Notes: generated by a model not told the origin, from the letters alone. A DNA stretch of 42,997 nucleotides from an uncultured Eubacteriales bacterium (GCA_900546215.1 URCD01000011.1:1-42997); one strand, 5' to 3'. Positions 7,302 through 15,977 are shown, counted from the stretch's first letter. Numbers and translations: made by a program.

Positions 7302-8663
7302 TCAGTATTTTTTTCTCACGCTTGTTCCCGCAATTCCCATTGCCTCACGGTATTTTGCGACGGTGCGCCGCGATATGGAAATGCCGTCAGCCTCCAAAAG
7401 CTCTGCAACAGCACGGTCGCTGAGCGGCTTGCATTTATCCTCTTTGTCAATTATATCCTTTATTTTCAGTTTCACGCTGTCCTGCGATATTTCGCCGTCC
7501 TTTGCGTCAGATTTCGATACGGAGGATGAGAAAAAGTAGCTCAAAGGGAATATACCCCAGCTGCACTGAATATATTTATCCCTGACAGCACGGCTGACTG
7601 TGCTTTCGTGGATATTAAGCCTCTCTGATATGTCCATAAGCTTCATTGGAGCGATATTTCCGGCCCCGCTGTCGAAGAAATCACGCTGTATTTCGACAAT
7701 CAGCCCAAGGGTTGACATCAGGGTATTATTGCGCTTATCTATGCATTTTATAACCCATTCGGCCTGATGGAGCTTGTCGCTGATGTATTCCTTAGCCTCG
7801 GCGCTGTCACTGCTTTTTACTATTGTTTTATAATAGCCGTTTATCCTGAGGGAAGGGGAGTAGTAGTCGTTAAGGGTTATCTCATAGTCCCCTCTGGCGT
7901 TTTTATAAATATAGGCGTCGGGAGTAATATAGCTTAAGGACTCGTTTGAGGAAAAGCCTCTGCTTGGCTTTGGATTAAGGCTTTTAATCCTTCGGCTGGC
8001 CTCTATAACATCATCAAGCGGTATGCCGAGCTTTTTTGCTATGCCCTTAAGCTGGTTTCTGGCAAGCGCGTCTAAATGATTTTTGGCAATTTCAACGGCA
8101 GTCATATCGGGATTTTCCTCCGCCAGCAGCTGTATGGTAAGGCACTCTGACAGGTCCTTTGCTCCGGCTCCGGGAGGGTCTAAGGTCTTGAGAAGGGCAA
8201 TTGCTTTTTCAGTATCTTCCTTATTAATACCTGAAAGAGCGGATATCGTTTCCGCGCTTTCTTTTAAATATCCGTTTTCATCAAGGCTTTTGGCGGCGAA
8301 CTCGGCGGCAATACGGATTTCATTTTTCATTTTCTGGGTATTGATCTGGGAAAGGAGATGTTCCTCCAGAGTTTCGGACTGGGCTGTTTTAAAATTCCAG
8401 TTCTCACTCTCATCCTCCTTGTCCTCGCTGTAGTAGTAGCGGTTTTGTTCATCGCCGGAATCAAGCCATTCAAGCTTTTTCTGCAAATTGTCGAACCGGG
8501 TATCCTCCGGTGACTTCTCATCATATTCAACAAGAGGGTTAGATTGGGAAAGCTCTTTCAGATAGTCGTTCAGCTCAATGGAACTCATCTGCAGTATTTT
8601 GGCAGAAAGTACCATGCGCTGTGACAGTGACAGTTTTTGACTGGTATTCAGATTAAGCTCCAA
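7302..8663 (-). CDS. rpoN: RNA polymerase sigma-54 factor
   Basis: A 453-residue protein with the three regions of RpoN. The N-terminal glutamine/leucine-rich activator-interaction region includes LSLSQRMVLSAKILQMSSIEL. A central core-binding part follows. The C-terminal DNA-binding part has a helix-turn-helix (LNIHESTVSRAVRDKYIQ) and the RpoN box ISRRTVAKYREAMGI near the end. I prefer the TTG at 8663 because GGGAGG lies 8 bases upstream; the GTG at 8672 is fused to that same site and has none of its own. Sigma-54 directs transcription from -24/-12 promoters with enhancer-binding ATPases. No such activator gene is in the window. Confidence 0.95.
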   Translation of the reverse strand: MELNLNTSQKLSLSQRMVLSAKILQMSSIELNDYLKELSQSNPLVEYDEKSPEDTRFDNLQKKLEWLDSGDEQNRYYYSEDKEDESENWNFKTAQSETLEEHLLSQINTQKMKNEIRIAAEFAAKSLDENGYLKESAETISALSGINKEDTEKAIALLKTLDPPGAGAKDLSECLTIQLLAEENPDMTAVEIAKNHLDALARNQLKGIAKKLGIPLDDVIEASRRIKSLNPKPSRGFSSNESLSYITPDAYIYKNARGDYEITLNDYYSPSLRINGYYKTIVKSSDSAEAKEYISDKLHQAEWVIKCIDKRNNTLMSTLGLIVEIQRDFFDSGAGNIAPMKLMDISERLNIHESTVSRAVRDKYIQCSWGIFPLSYFFSSSVSKSDAKDGEISQDSVKLKIKDIIDKEDKCKPLSDRAVAELLEADGISISRRTVAKYREAMGIAGTSVRKKY

Positions 8664-9082
8664 CTCTCTCACCTCCCGGCTGAATATTTGTTAAATATAT
8701 TATAACACAAAATGACGGGAAGGTCTCCAAAAAGGTTGGCTTTTTTCAGCCGCATATTAAAACCGGAAAAACCGGCGGATTTTTACTGCCGGAAAAATAA
8801 GTCTGTATCTTTTTCATTCTGCATTTTTTAAAAGGCGAAATAGATATAAACTTGTCAAATAATAAACACTAAACATATATTTACATTTACTTTTTATAAT
8901 GAATAAGGTAGAATTAGCGTTAAGAAAGGCATAATTTAAAAAATGCTTAGTGTAAAATGCATAAAATGTGCAATACCATTTTAATATTATATACAAATTA
9001 ACAAAAAAATCTTAATGACAGATTGACAAACAAGAATTTTTCATAATTTTAAGGATAAATTAATATTTTTGTCCTTTTTTAG

Positions 9083-9111
9083 TTGAGAAGTCGACGGATT
9101 TGTATTAAAAT
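9083..9111 (+). promoter_or_regulatory. Probable promoter of the rnf operon
   Basis: TTGAGA at 9083-9088 and TAAAAT at 9106-9111 have a 17-bp spacer. It would give a leader of about 100 nt before rnfC. Confidence 0.5.
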
Positions 9112-9112
9112 A

Positions 9113-9155
9113 GTACTGCTGATTTTTATGCAATTATATTTTTCATAAAAAGTAC
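9113..9155 (+). repeat. Inverted repeat at the rnf transcription start
   Basis: TTTTTATG (9123-9130) and CATAAAAA (9144-9151) are perfect inverted arms around 13 bases, flanked by GTACT (9113-9117) and AGTAC (9151-9155). It starts just after the -10 box, so it could be a repressor operator or a 5' RNA hairpin. Confidence 0.45.
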
Positions 9156-9220
9156 AATAGTTCTATTATACGGAAAAAAAGGTATCCGTGTAAAAAATTC
9201 CTAGAACAGAGGGGGATAAT

Positions 9221-10591
9221 ATGCAAGCTTTAACCTTCAAACGCGGAGTGCATCCAGATGACTGCAAGCGCTTTACAGCTGACAAGCCCATCGAAGTGAT
9301 ACTCCCCAAAGAAAATTCCGAAATGTACTATCCCATGTCTCAGCATATCGGCGCTCCTTGCGAGCCCATTGTTGCCATTGGCGACTATGTTAAGGCAGGA
9401 CAGAAAATCGCAGAAACAGGTGCATTTGTATCATCACCTATTTTCTCAAGCGTTTCGGGAACAGTAAAAGATATCCGTCCCATGCTTACGCCAAGCGGCG
9501 CGGCAGCCAAGACTATCGTTATTGAAAATGACGGTAAGTATGAAATGGCAGAGGGAATCGGAACAGCTTTGGATTACGAGAACATGTCCAACGCTGACAT
9601 CTGCGCAGCAATCAAGGCTGCGGGTGTAGTAGGCTTAGGAGGCGCCGGCTTCCCTACACACATCAAACTTGCTCCTCCGCCGGATAAAAAGATTGATTAT
9701 ATAATCATTAATGCGGCAGAGTGCGAGCCTTATCTTACATGCGACTACAGGGTTATGCTGGAGCAGCCCGAAAAAATCATCAGAGGACTTAAGATTATGC
9801 TTAAGCTTCATCCCAATGCCAAAGGCGTTATCGGCATTGAGAACAACAAACCAGAGGCTATTAAGGTTATGAGCGACCTCGTTAAGGACATTCCTAATAT
9901 GGAAGTTGCCGAGTTGCTCATGAAATACCCTCAGGGCGCTGAGAAACAGCTTATATACGCTGTTACAAAAAGAGAAGTGCCCTCAACAACACCTCCGTCA
10001 CTCCCCGCTGACGTTGGATGTATCGTAGACAACGTAGCTACAGTTATGGCTATAGGAGACGCGATATTTGAAAGCAAACCGCTTATGGACAGGGTTATTA
10101 CCGTATCAGGCGGCGCTGCTAAAAACCCCGGAAATTACCAGATTAAGATTGGTATGAAAATTTCCGACCTTATGGATGCAATCGACGGATTTAGTGTAGA
10201 ACCCGCTAAGTTTATCGCGGGCGGCCCTATGATGGGACCTTCTATGTATACTCTTGACGTTGCGTCAACAAAAACAACCTCCGGCCTTCTTTGCTTTACA
10301 AAGGAAGAAGCTTATATTCCGCCGGAAAGAAACTGTATCCGCTGCGGTAAGTGTGTAGAGCACTGTCCTATGGGCCTCATGCCGCTTGAGCTTAATCAGC
10401 TTGCTATCAAAGGCCTTGCTGAGGAGTTCGGTAACCTTCACGGTATGGATTGTATCGAGTGCGGTTCATGTTCATTTGAGTGTCCTGCAAAGAGACAGCT
10501 TGCTCAGTCTATCAGAGCTATGAAGAAGATTGAGGGCGGAAGAAGAGCAGCAGCTGCGGCAGCCGCAAGGGCAGCAGCTGAGAAAAAATAA
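9221..10591 (+). CDS. rnfC: Rnf electron transport complex subunit C
   Basis: A 456-residue peripheral subunit of the ferredoxin:NAD+ oxidoreductase. GLGGAGFPTHIKL at about 138-150 belongs to the NADH/FMN-binding fold shared with NuoF. Two [4Fe-4S] motifs are visible: C372, C375, C378, C382 (CIRCGKCVEHC) and C411, C414, C417, C421 (CIECGSCSFEC). The C-terminal tail is alanine-rich with arginines. RnfC is thought to receive electrons from the membrane part and reduce NAD+. It is the first gene of a six-gene operon in the order C-D-G-E-A-B seen in clostridia. A GAGGGGG site precedes the ATG. Confidence 0.96.
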   Translation: MQALTFKRGVHPDDCKRFTADKPIEVILPKENSEMYYPMSQHIGAPCEPIVAIGDYVKAGQKIAETGAFVSSPIFSSVSGTVKDIRPMLTPSGAAAKTIVIENDGKYEMAEGIGTALDYENMSNADICAAIKAAGVVGLGGAGFPTHIKLAPPPDKKIDYIIINAAECEPYLTCDYRVMLEQPEKIIRGLKIMLKLHPNAKGVIGIENNKPEAIKVMSDLVKDIPNMEVAELLMKYPQGAEKQLIYAVTKREVPSTTPPSLPADVGCIVDNVATVMAIGDAIFESKPLMDRVITVSGGAAKNPGNYQIKIGMKISDLMDAIDGFSVEPAKFIAGGPMMGPSMYTLDVASTKTTSGLLCFTKEEAYIPPERNCIRCGKCVEHCPMGLMPLELNQLAIKGLAEEFGNLHGMDCIECGSCSFECPAKRQLAQSIRAMKKIEGGRRAAAAAAARAAAEKK

Positions 10592-10608
10592 TAAGGGGGA
10601 TTAGTAAA

Positions 10609-11565
10609 ATGAGTAGTTCAATCATAGTATCAGGTACCCCTCATGTCCGTTCAAAAGAGTCAATTCAGAGCATCATGCGTGATGTTGTTATAGCTCTTAT
10701 ACCGGCATCTGTAATGGGTATATACTATTTTGGTTTCAAAGCTTTAATGCTTATAGCAGTTTCAATCGTTTCCTCTCTTGTGTTTGAGTGGGGATATGAG
10801 AAAATACTTAAGAAGCCTATCACGGTCAGCGATTTTTCAGCTGTGCTTACAGGCCTTCTTCTTGCCCTCAACCTTCCCGCTACAGCATCATGGTGGGTTC
10901 CCGTTGTAGGCAGCTTCATTGCAATCGTACTTGGCAAGCAGTTCTACGGCGGTCTTGGACAGAACTTCATCAACCCCGCCCTTATCGGACGTGCGTTCCT
11001 TGTTGCTGCTTATCCTACACAGACAACAGGCGCTGCGTTTGCAACAGGCAGAATGGTTGTTGACGCTTCTACATACGCTACACCGCTTGCAGAGCTTAAG
11101 GCAGGCACTGCTTTAGTAAACGGCGATGCAATCAAAAACGCACTTATAGGAAACGTAGGCGGATGTATCGGCGAGACATGTGCAATCGCCCTTCTTATCG
11201 GCGGCGTTTATCTTATCGTTAAGCATATAATCAGCTGGAGAATTCCGGTTATATATATTGCAGTAGTATTTATACTTACAACAATCATGAGAGGCAACGG
11301 AGTAATCGGCGGCGTTTATGAAATCTTTGTAGGCGGCCTTATGCTTGGTGCATTCTTCATGGCTACAGACTATGTAACATCACCTATATCAGCTAAGGGT
11401 CAGGTTATATTCGCTGTTGGCTGCGGTCTTCTTACATCGTTTATCCGTGTATACGGCGGTTACCCTGAAGGCGTATCATACTCAATACTTATCATGAACC
11501 TTGCTGTACCTCTTATTGACAGATATACAAGACCTAGAATCTTTGGGGAGGTGAAGGCGAAATGA
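10609..11565 (+). CDS. rnfD: Rnf electron transport complex subunit D
   Basis: A 318-residue membrane subunit with about nine or ten hydrophobic segments, homologous to NqrB. The segment around residues 152-160 (DASTYATPL) corresponds to the site where ApbE attaches FMN to a threonine, here probably T158; the usual glycine of the motif Dxx(S/T)GA(S/T) is a tyrosine. FMATDYVTSP-like residues at about 249-259 (FFMATDYVTSP) are also typical. It starts 17 bases after rnfC and shares an ATGA overlap with rnfG, so translation is probably coupled. The flavin carries electrons across the membrane during ion pumping. Confidence 0.95.
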   Translation: MSSSIIVSGTPHVRSKESIQSIMRDVVIALIPASVMGIYYFGFKALMLIAVSIVSSLVFEWGYEKILKKPITVSDFSAVLTGLLLALNLPATASWWVPVVGSFIAIVLGKQFYGGLGQNFINPALIGRAFLVAAYPTQTTGAAFATGRMVVDASTYATPLAELKAGTALVNGDAIKNALIGNVGGCIGETCAIALLIGGVYLIVKHIISWRIPVIYIAVVFILTTIMRGNGVIGGVYEIFVGGLMLGAFFMATDYVTSPISAKGQVIFAVGCGLLTSFIRVYGGYPEGVSYSILIMNLAVPLIDRYTRPRIFGEVKAK

Positions 11566-12125
11566 AACAGATTATAAGACCTATGGCAATATTAGGTATA
11601 ATTTGTATCGTATGCGGCGGCCTTCTTGGCATAGTTGAATCGGTAACAAGAGAGCCAATCAGAATACAGGAAGAAGCTACTGCAACAGCCGGAAAACAGA
11701 AGGTGTTCGGCGATGCGGCTTCATTCGAGGAAATAGAACTTGCAGCTGATGAGAACTACGACGGAATCGGAGTTAAATCAGCTAACGTTGCTCTTGACGC
11801 TTCAGGAAATACAATCGGTTATGTTGTTGAAGTACTTCCAAGCGGCTTCGGCGGAACAATCGACCTTATGGTTGGTGTTGACACAGAGGGCGCTGTTACA
11901 GGTATTTCTGTACTTAGCCTTGCGGAATCACCCGGACTTGGCGCCAATGCCAAAGAGGACTGGTTCCAGGATCAGTTTGTTGGGATGACAGCTCCTGTTG
12001 CTGTTCAGAAGGACGGCGGCCAGGTTCAGGCTATCACAAGCTCAACAATTACATCAAGAGCCGTATCAAACGGCGTTACAGCAGCTATTAACTGGGCTGT
12101 AGAATATGCAGGAGGTGCTAACTGA
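11562..12125 (+). CDS. rnfG: Rnf electron transport complex subunit G
   Basis: A 187-residue protein with one N-terminal membrane anchor (about residues 7-25) and an extracytoplasmic FMN-binding domain, homologous to NqrC. The flavinylation motif near the C terminus reads VQAITSSTITSRAV, placing the covalent FMN at T162; the usual SGAT core is altered to TSST. It overlaps rnfD by four bases and ends one base into rnfE (TGATG). The flavin transferase ApbE that would modify it is not in this window. Confidence 0.94.
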   Translation: MKQIIRPMAILGIICIVCGGLLGIVESVTREPIRIQEEATATAGKQKVFGDAASFEEIELAADENYDGIGVKSANVALDASGNTIGYVVEVLPSGFGGTIDLMVGVDTEGAVTGISVLSLAESPGLGANAKEDWFQDQFVGMTAPVAVQKDGGQVQAITSSTITSRAVSNGVTAAINWAVEYAGGAN

Positions 12126-12754
12126 TGAGTAAGGCTCTAAGTGCTATTAAAAACGGTATTATAGACGAAAACCCCACGTTCATACAGGTTCTCGGTACAT
12201 GTCCCACGCTTGCTGTAACAACAAGCGCAATTAACGGTATCGGCATGGGTCTTTCAACTATGGCCGTACTTGTTTGCTCTAACTTGTTTATTTCATTATT
12301 AAGAAAAATAATTCCCGATACTGTACGTATACCGTGCTTTATCGTAGTTATCGCCAGCTTCGTAACAATCGTTCAGCTGCTTCTGTCAGCGTTCTTACCG
12401 GCGCTTAACGAATCACTGGGACTTTATATTCCCCTTATCGTTGTTAACTGTATCGTTCTTGGCCGTGCCGAGGCTTTTGCTTCTAAAAACGGACCTTTAA
12501 CATCACTTTGCGACGGTATCGGTAACGGTCTTGGATTTACAATCGCGCTTGGCGTAATGGGCCTTGTACGTGAGTTTATTGGTGCGGGCACGCTCTTTGG
12601 AGCAACAATTCTTCCCGATGCATTCCCTAAGACACTTGTTATGATAATGGCTCCCGGAGCATTTATAACATACGGTGTGCTTATGGCGATATTCAAGAGA
12701 ATTATTGATAAAATGAAAGCAAATAAAGCAGCTAAAGAAGAAGCTGCGGCATAA
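12125..12754 (+). CDS. rnfE: Rnf electron transport complex subunit E
   Basis: A 209-residue integral membrane subunit with about six hydrophobic segments, homologous to NqrD. The N-terminal region KNGIIDENPTFIQVLGTCPTLA and GNGLGFTIALG are family hallmarks. RnfE and RnfA are related, inverted partners forming the membrane core that holds a buried iron-sulfur centre; the cysteine in LGTCP is a likely ligand by family knowledge. Its start overlaps the rnfG stop. The C terminus is a charged Lys/Glu/Ala tail. Confidence 0.95.
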   Translation: MSKALSAIKNGIIDENPTFIQVLGTCPTLAVTTSAINGIGMGLSTMAVLVCSNLFISLLRKIIPDTVRIPCFIVVIASFVTIVQLLLSAFLPALNESLGLYIPLIVVNCIVLGRAEAFASKNGPLTSLCDGIGNGLGFTIALGVMGLVREFIGAGTLFGATILPDAFPKTLVMIMAPGAFITYGVLMAIFKRIIDKMKANKAAKEEAAA

Positions 12755-12769
12755 GGAGGAGGGTAAAGC

Positions 12770-13375
12770 ATGAATTATATACTGTTTATATTAGCAGCTG
12801 TGTTTGTAAACAACTACATCTTATCACAGTTCTTAGGCATCTGCCCCTTCCTTGGCGTTTCCAAAAAAGTAGAAACTGCCGCTGGTATGGGTGTAGCCGT
12901 TATATTCGTTATGACGCTTGCCTCTGCTGCTACATATTTAATCTATAACTTTATTTTAGCAAAACTCGGAATTAACTATCTTTACAATATCGCGTTCATC
13001 CTTGTTATCGCGGCTCTCGTTCAGTTCGTTGAGATGTTCATTAAGAAGAGCTCACCAGCGCTTTATCAGTCACTTGGTGTTTATCTTCCCCTTATCACAA
13101 CAAACTGTGCCGTTCTCGGTGTTGCGGTTACAAACATGCAGTCAGGCTACAACTTTATTCTTTCAGTACTTAACGGCTTCGGCGGCGCTGTAGGCTTCGC
13201 TGTTGCTATCGTGCTTATGGCAGGTATTCGTGAAAGAGTTGAGCAGAGCGATCATCCTAAGGCATTTGACGGATTTCCCTTTGCGCTGGTTACAGCAGGA
13301 CTTATGTCTATTGCTTTCTTAGGTTTCCAGGGACTTATCAATGTTTCAGAAATCGTTAAAGCAATGGGATTATAA
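12770..13375 (+). CDS. rnfA: Rnf electron transport complex subunit A
   Basis: A 201-residue integral membrane subunit with six hydrophobic segments, homologous to NqrE and to RnfE upstream. The N terminus NNYILSQFLGICPFLGVSKK is diagnostic, with the conserved Cys in GICPF matching the Cys in LGTCP of RnfE. TTNCAVLGV in the middle is also conserved and holds another Cys that probably contributes to the intramembrane iron-sulfur centre. It starts 15 bases after rnfE with a GGAGGAGGG site and is followed by rnfB after 19 bases. Confidence 0.95.
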   Translation: MNYILFILAAVFVNNYILSQFLGICPFLGVSKKVETAAGMGVAVIFVMTLASAATYLIYNFILAKLGINYLYNIAFILVIAALVQFVEMFIKKSSPALYQSLGVYLPLITTNCAVLGVAVTNMQSGYNFILSVLNGFGGAVGFAVAIVLMAGIRERVEQSDHPKAFDGFPFALVTAGLMSIAFLGFQGLINVSEIVKAMGL

Positions 13376-13394
13376 TACGGAGGGGTGACAAAAA

Positions 13395-14294
13395 ATGGAT
13401 ACACAGGCTATTATTTTTGCTATTGTCAGCATAGGAGGATTAGGTATCGTTTTTGGTGCAATCCTCGGTTTTGCCAGCAAAATATTTGCAGTAGATGAAG
13501 ACCCCAGAGTAGGACAGGTACAGGAATGCCTTCCGGGCGCCAACTGCGGCGGCTGCGGATATCCCGGCTGCGGCGGTCTTGCGACTGCTATTGTTGCGGG
13601 AAAAGCTCCTGTTAACGCCTGCGCACCCGGCGGCGCTAAAGCTGCGGCAGCTATTGCTGAGGTAATGGGTGTTGTGGCTGAGGAAACAGAACCTACTGTT
13701 GCGTTTGTAAAATGCGGCGGAACATGTGACAAAGCTCAGAACAAATATGATTATGACGGAATTGACGACTGTATCATGGCAGCTCAGCTTGCGGGAGCAT
13801 CATCAAAGGCATGTGCCTACGGATGTATGGGACTTGGAAGCTGTGTTAAGGCATGTAAGTTCGATGCTATTAAAATTGAAAACGGCGTAGCCGTTGTTGA
13901 TCCCGATTTATGTGTTTCATGCGGAAAGTGTGTTTCCACATGTCCTAAACACATTATTGAGATTGTACCTAAGAAGAAAAAGGTTAAAGTACAGTGTTCA
14001 TCCAAAGACATGGGCAAGGCAGTTATGTCTGTTTGCTCAGCTGGATGTATCGGCTGCAAGATTTGTGAAAAGACTTGTAAGTTTGACGCTATCCACGTAA
14101 TTGATAACATTGCTGTTATTGATTATGATAAGTGTAAGAACTGTGGCATGTGTGCTAACAAGTGTCCTAAGAAGGTTATCACAGGATACAAGGTTGAGGC
14201 ACCTAAGCCCGCCGCTCCTGCCGCACCTGAGGCACCTAAGACAGAGGCTCCCGCTGCGGAGGCTCCTAAGGCTGAAGAAGCTAAGGCAGAGTAA
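13395..14294 (+). CDS. rnfB: Rnf electron transport complex subunit B
   Basis: A 299-residue protein with an N-terminal membrane anchor (about residues 6-30), then a [4Fe-4S] domain with C45, C51, C54, C59 and C76 (GANCGGCGYPGCGG). Two ferredoxin-like modules follow: C140/C144/C150/C154 with C173/C176/C179/C183, and C218/C221/C224/C228 with C247/C250/C253/C257. RnfB accepts electrons from reduced ferredoxin. It is longer than proteobacterial RnfB because of the extra ferredoxin module, as in other clostridia, and ends in an Ala/Pro/Glu/Lys-rich tail of about 30 residues. It is the last gene of the operon and is followed by a strong terminator. Confidence 0.95.
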   Translation: MDTQAIIFAIVSIGGLGIVFGAILGFASKIFAVDEDPRVGQVQECLPGANCGGCGYPGCGGLATAIVAGKAPVNACAPGGAKAAAAIAEVMGVVAEETEPTVAFVKCGGTCDKAQNKYDYDGIDDCIMAAQLAGASSKACAYGCMGLGSCVKACKFDAIKIENGVAVVDPDLCVSCGKCVSTCPKHIIEIVPKKKKVKVQCSSKDMGKAVMSVCSAGCIGCKICEKTCKFDAIHVIDNIAVIDYDKCKNCGMCANKCPKKVITGYKVEAPKPAAPAAPEAPKTEAPAAEAPKAEEAKAE

Positions 14295-14311
14295 TAAAAT
14301 AAGCATTTTTA

Positions 14312-14343
14312 ACAGCGGATACCATTGTATCCGCTGTTTTTTT
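14312..14343 (+). terminator. Terminator of the rnf operon
   Basis: ACAGCGGATAC (14312-14322) pairs perfectly with GTATCCGCTGT (14327-14337) around CATT, followed by six T residues. Confidence 0.93.
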
Positions 14344-14369
14344 GCCGCTTTTTTGTACAAAAGTGCGAA

Positions 14370-14399
14370 TTGTGCTTAAGTCATAAATTATGATATAAT
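14370..14399 (+). promoter_or_regulatory. Promoter of the purine permease gene
   Basis: TTGTGC at 14370-14375 and a consensus TATAAT at 14394-14399 with an 18-bp spacer. TGA just before the -10 makes it an extended -10 promoter. Transcription should start near 14406. Confidence 0.7.
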
Positions 14400-14418
14400 T
14401 TCATATAAGTGTGAAATG

Positions 14419-14444
14419 ACAGCATATAAGGCTGCTGTTTTTTT
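14419..14444 (+). terminator. Short terminator-like hairpin in the permease leader
   Basis: ACAGC (14419-14423) pairs with GCTGT (14434-14438), and T residues run to 14444. It begins only about 13 bases after the predicted start, so most transcripts might end as a short RNA. No classic purine-riboswitch sequence fits in the leader. Confidence 0.5.
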
Positions 14445-14473
14445 GCCCAATTTCAATCAAAAGGAGACTTGCA

Positions 14474-15904
14474 ATGAAGACAAAAATTGAAAAATATTTT
14501 AAAATTAAGGAGAATAATTCATCTATTCAGACAGAAATATTTTCAGGCCTGACAGCGTTTTTTACAATGGTATACCTGCTTTTCCTAGTGCCTAATACGA
14601 TTATGGGAGCATTTCCGGAGGCATTTAACGAGGCGGGGGAGCTGGTGGGCAGTTTTGTTCTTCACAACGGCCTGACAGCCGATGAAATGCTTGTATCCCT
14701 TACTATAGCGGCATGTATAGCGGCCGCGGTGGGAACCCTCATAACAGCCCTGAGAACGGGCATCCCTTTTGCGCAGGGTCCAAGCCTTGCCATAGCGACC
14801 TTTATTACATACACTGTTTGCGGTGAGCTCGGATATTCCTATGAGCAGGCGCTTGCTGCCGTATTTATAAGCGGCATCGTATTTTTTATCCTTACGTTTT
14901 TTGGAATGGAGCATAAAATCAGAAAGGCAATTCCACATAATATAAAATATGCGGTTACTGCGGGCATAGGTCTTTTCATAGCGTTTATGGGCATGCAGAA
15001 ATGTCATATGGTAGTGGCGGACAGCCACCATCTTGTTAAGTTTGTACAGTTTGCCGGCCTTTCAGATTATAACACAATGAGCACAATACTGTGTATCGCC
15101 GGATTGGTGCTTATTGCGGTACTCCATTATAAGCACATACACGGGGCTATACTTATAGGAAAAATAATAGTTATTTTAGCCGCCATACCCTTGGGACTTT
15201 TTCATCATGGGGAAATAAACCTGTTTGCGTATGATTTTGGGGCGATACTCCCTACGGCCTTTAAAATGGACTTTGCCGGATTTTTGAACCACGGGGGAGA
15301 GCTTGGCATGGCAGGGGGCCTGATTGCGGCGGGAGCTATAATAATCACCCTTTGCATAATGGACGTATTTGAAACAATGAGCACTGTAATAGCTACAGAC
15401 CATATACTTGACCACAGGGTTCACCATGACGAGACAAACGAGAAGATTAAGAAAACCCTTGAGGCGGACGCGGTCGCAACAGTTGTTGGCTCCGCAATGG
15501 GTATTACCTCGGTATCAACCTTTGTTGAAAGCACAGCGATGGCGGTAGAGGGCGGAAGAACAGGCTTCTCCGGCGTTGTCACATCCCTGCTGTTTGTTCT
15601 TGCGATTTTTATTGCGCCCTTCGCTTCGGTTATACCTTCGGCTGCTACGGCAACCACCCTCATTATTACGGGAGTATTTATGATGGCGGTGGTAAAGCAG
15701 ATAAACTTCCACGATGTTGAGGAGGCCCTTCCCGCATTCTTCACCATGGCGTTTATACCGCTTACCTACAGCCTTGTAAACGGCATAGCGCTTGGCCTTG
15801 TGACGCATACCTTTATCAATGTGTTCAGCGGCAAATGGCGAAGCGTCAGAAGGGGAACATATATTATGACGCTGCTGTTTGTATTGATGTTTGTGTTTAT
15901 GTAA
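14474..15904 (+). CDS. NCS2 family purine permease, AzgA/PbuG type
   Basis: A 476-residue membrane protein with about 12-14 hydrophobic segments. The N terminus ends in a Q-T-E-x-x-S-G-L-T-AFFTM pattern typical of the AzgA branch of NCS2 transporters, and the motif VSTFVESTAMAVEGGRTGF near residue 345 matches the conserved ExxxGxxxGGRTG region. These proteins take up hypoxanthine, guanine or adenine with protons. The gene has its own extended -10 promoter, a short leader with a hairpin, a GGAGA ribosome-binding site and a strong terminator, so it is monocistronic. Exact substrate is not determined by sequence. Confidence 0.88.
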   Translation: MKTKIEKYFKIKENNSSIQTEIFSGLTAFFTMVYLLFLVPNTIMGAFPEAFNEAGELVGSFVLHNGLTADEMLVSLTIAACIAAAVGTLITALRTGIPFAQGPSLAIATFITYTVCGELGYSYEQALAAVFISGIVFFILTFFGMEHKIRKAIPHNIKYAVTAGIGLFIAFMGMQKCHMVVADSHHLVKFVQFAGLSDYNTMSTILCIAGLVLIAVLHYKHIHGAILIGKIIVILAAIPLGLFHHGEINLFAYDFGAILPTAFKMDFAGFLNHGGELGMAGGLIAAGAIIITLCIMDVFETMSTVIATDHILDHRVHHDETNEKIKKTLEADAVATVVGSAMGITSVSTFVESTAMAVEGGRTGFSGVVTSLLFVLAIFIAPFASVIPSAATATTLIITGVFMMAVVKQINFHDVEEALPAFFTMAFIPLTYSLVNGIALGLVTHTFINVFSGKWRSVRRGTYIMTLLFVLMFVFM

Positions 15905-15909
15905 TTTTT

Positions 15910-15936
15910 GCCGCCGGTAAAACGGCGGCTTTTTTT
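15910..15936 (+). terminator. Terminator of the purine permease gene
   Basis: GCCGCCG (15910-15916) and CGGCGGC (15923-15929) pair around GTAAAA; seven T residues follow. Confidence 0.92.
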
Positions 15937-15977
15937 ATCAAAATACACCGTAAACTATGGTATTTTTAACTTTAATG

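Larger units (their letters stand above)
8664..9220. other. AT-rich divergent control region between rpoN and rnfC
   Basis: About 550 bp of very AT-rich DNA without a credible gene. On the minus strand an extended -10 (TGT before TATAAT, complement of 8699-8704) suits rpoN. CCGGC/GCCGG arms at 8772-8776 and 8788-8792 form a small hairpin followed by T residues on the minus strand. TTGACA at 9023-9028 lacks a well-spaced -10. AAGGA/TCCTT arms within 9051-9076 followed by T residues form a weak terminator-like hairpin. The best rnf promoter and an inverted repeat lie at 9083-9155. The length suggests more control sites than I can name. Confidence 0.6.

Noticed and set aside
8688..8710. Rex-like operator (TTGTTA ... 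TAACACAA) at the rpoN promoter
   Set aside because: Arm spacing is 9 bases and the right arm has an inserted CA, so it does not fit the Rex consensus of 18 bp.
8814..8996. 60-codon AT-rich open frame upstream of rpoN
   Set aside because: No ribosome-binding site, strongly AT-driven amino-acid content, and located in the AT-rich control region.
8664..9220. Sigma-54 (-24/-12) promoter
   Set aside because: The best GG/GC pair has 9 rather than 10 intervening bases, and no enhancer-binding protein gene is near.
14400..14473. Purine riboswitch in front of the AzgA-type permease
   Set aside because: The leader is only about 65 nt and lacks the conserved three-way-junction sequences.
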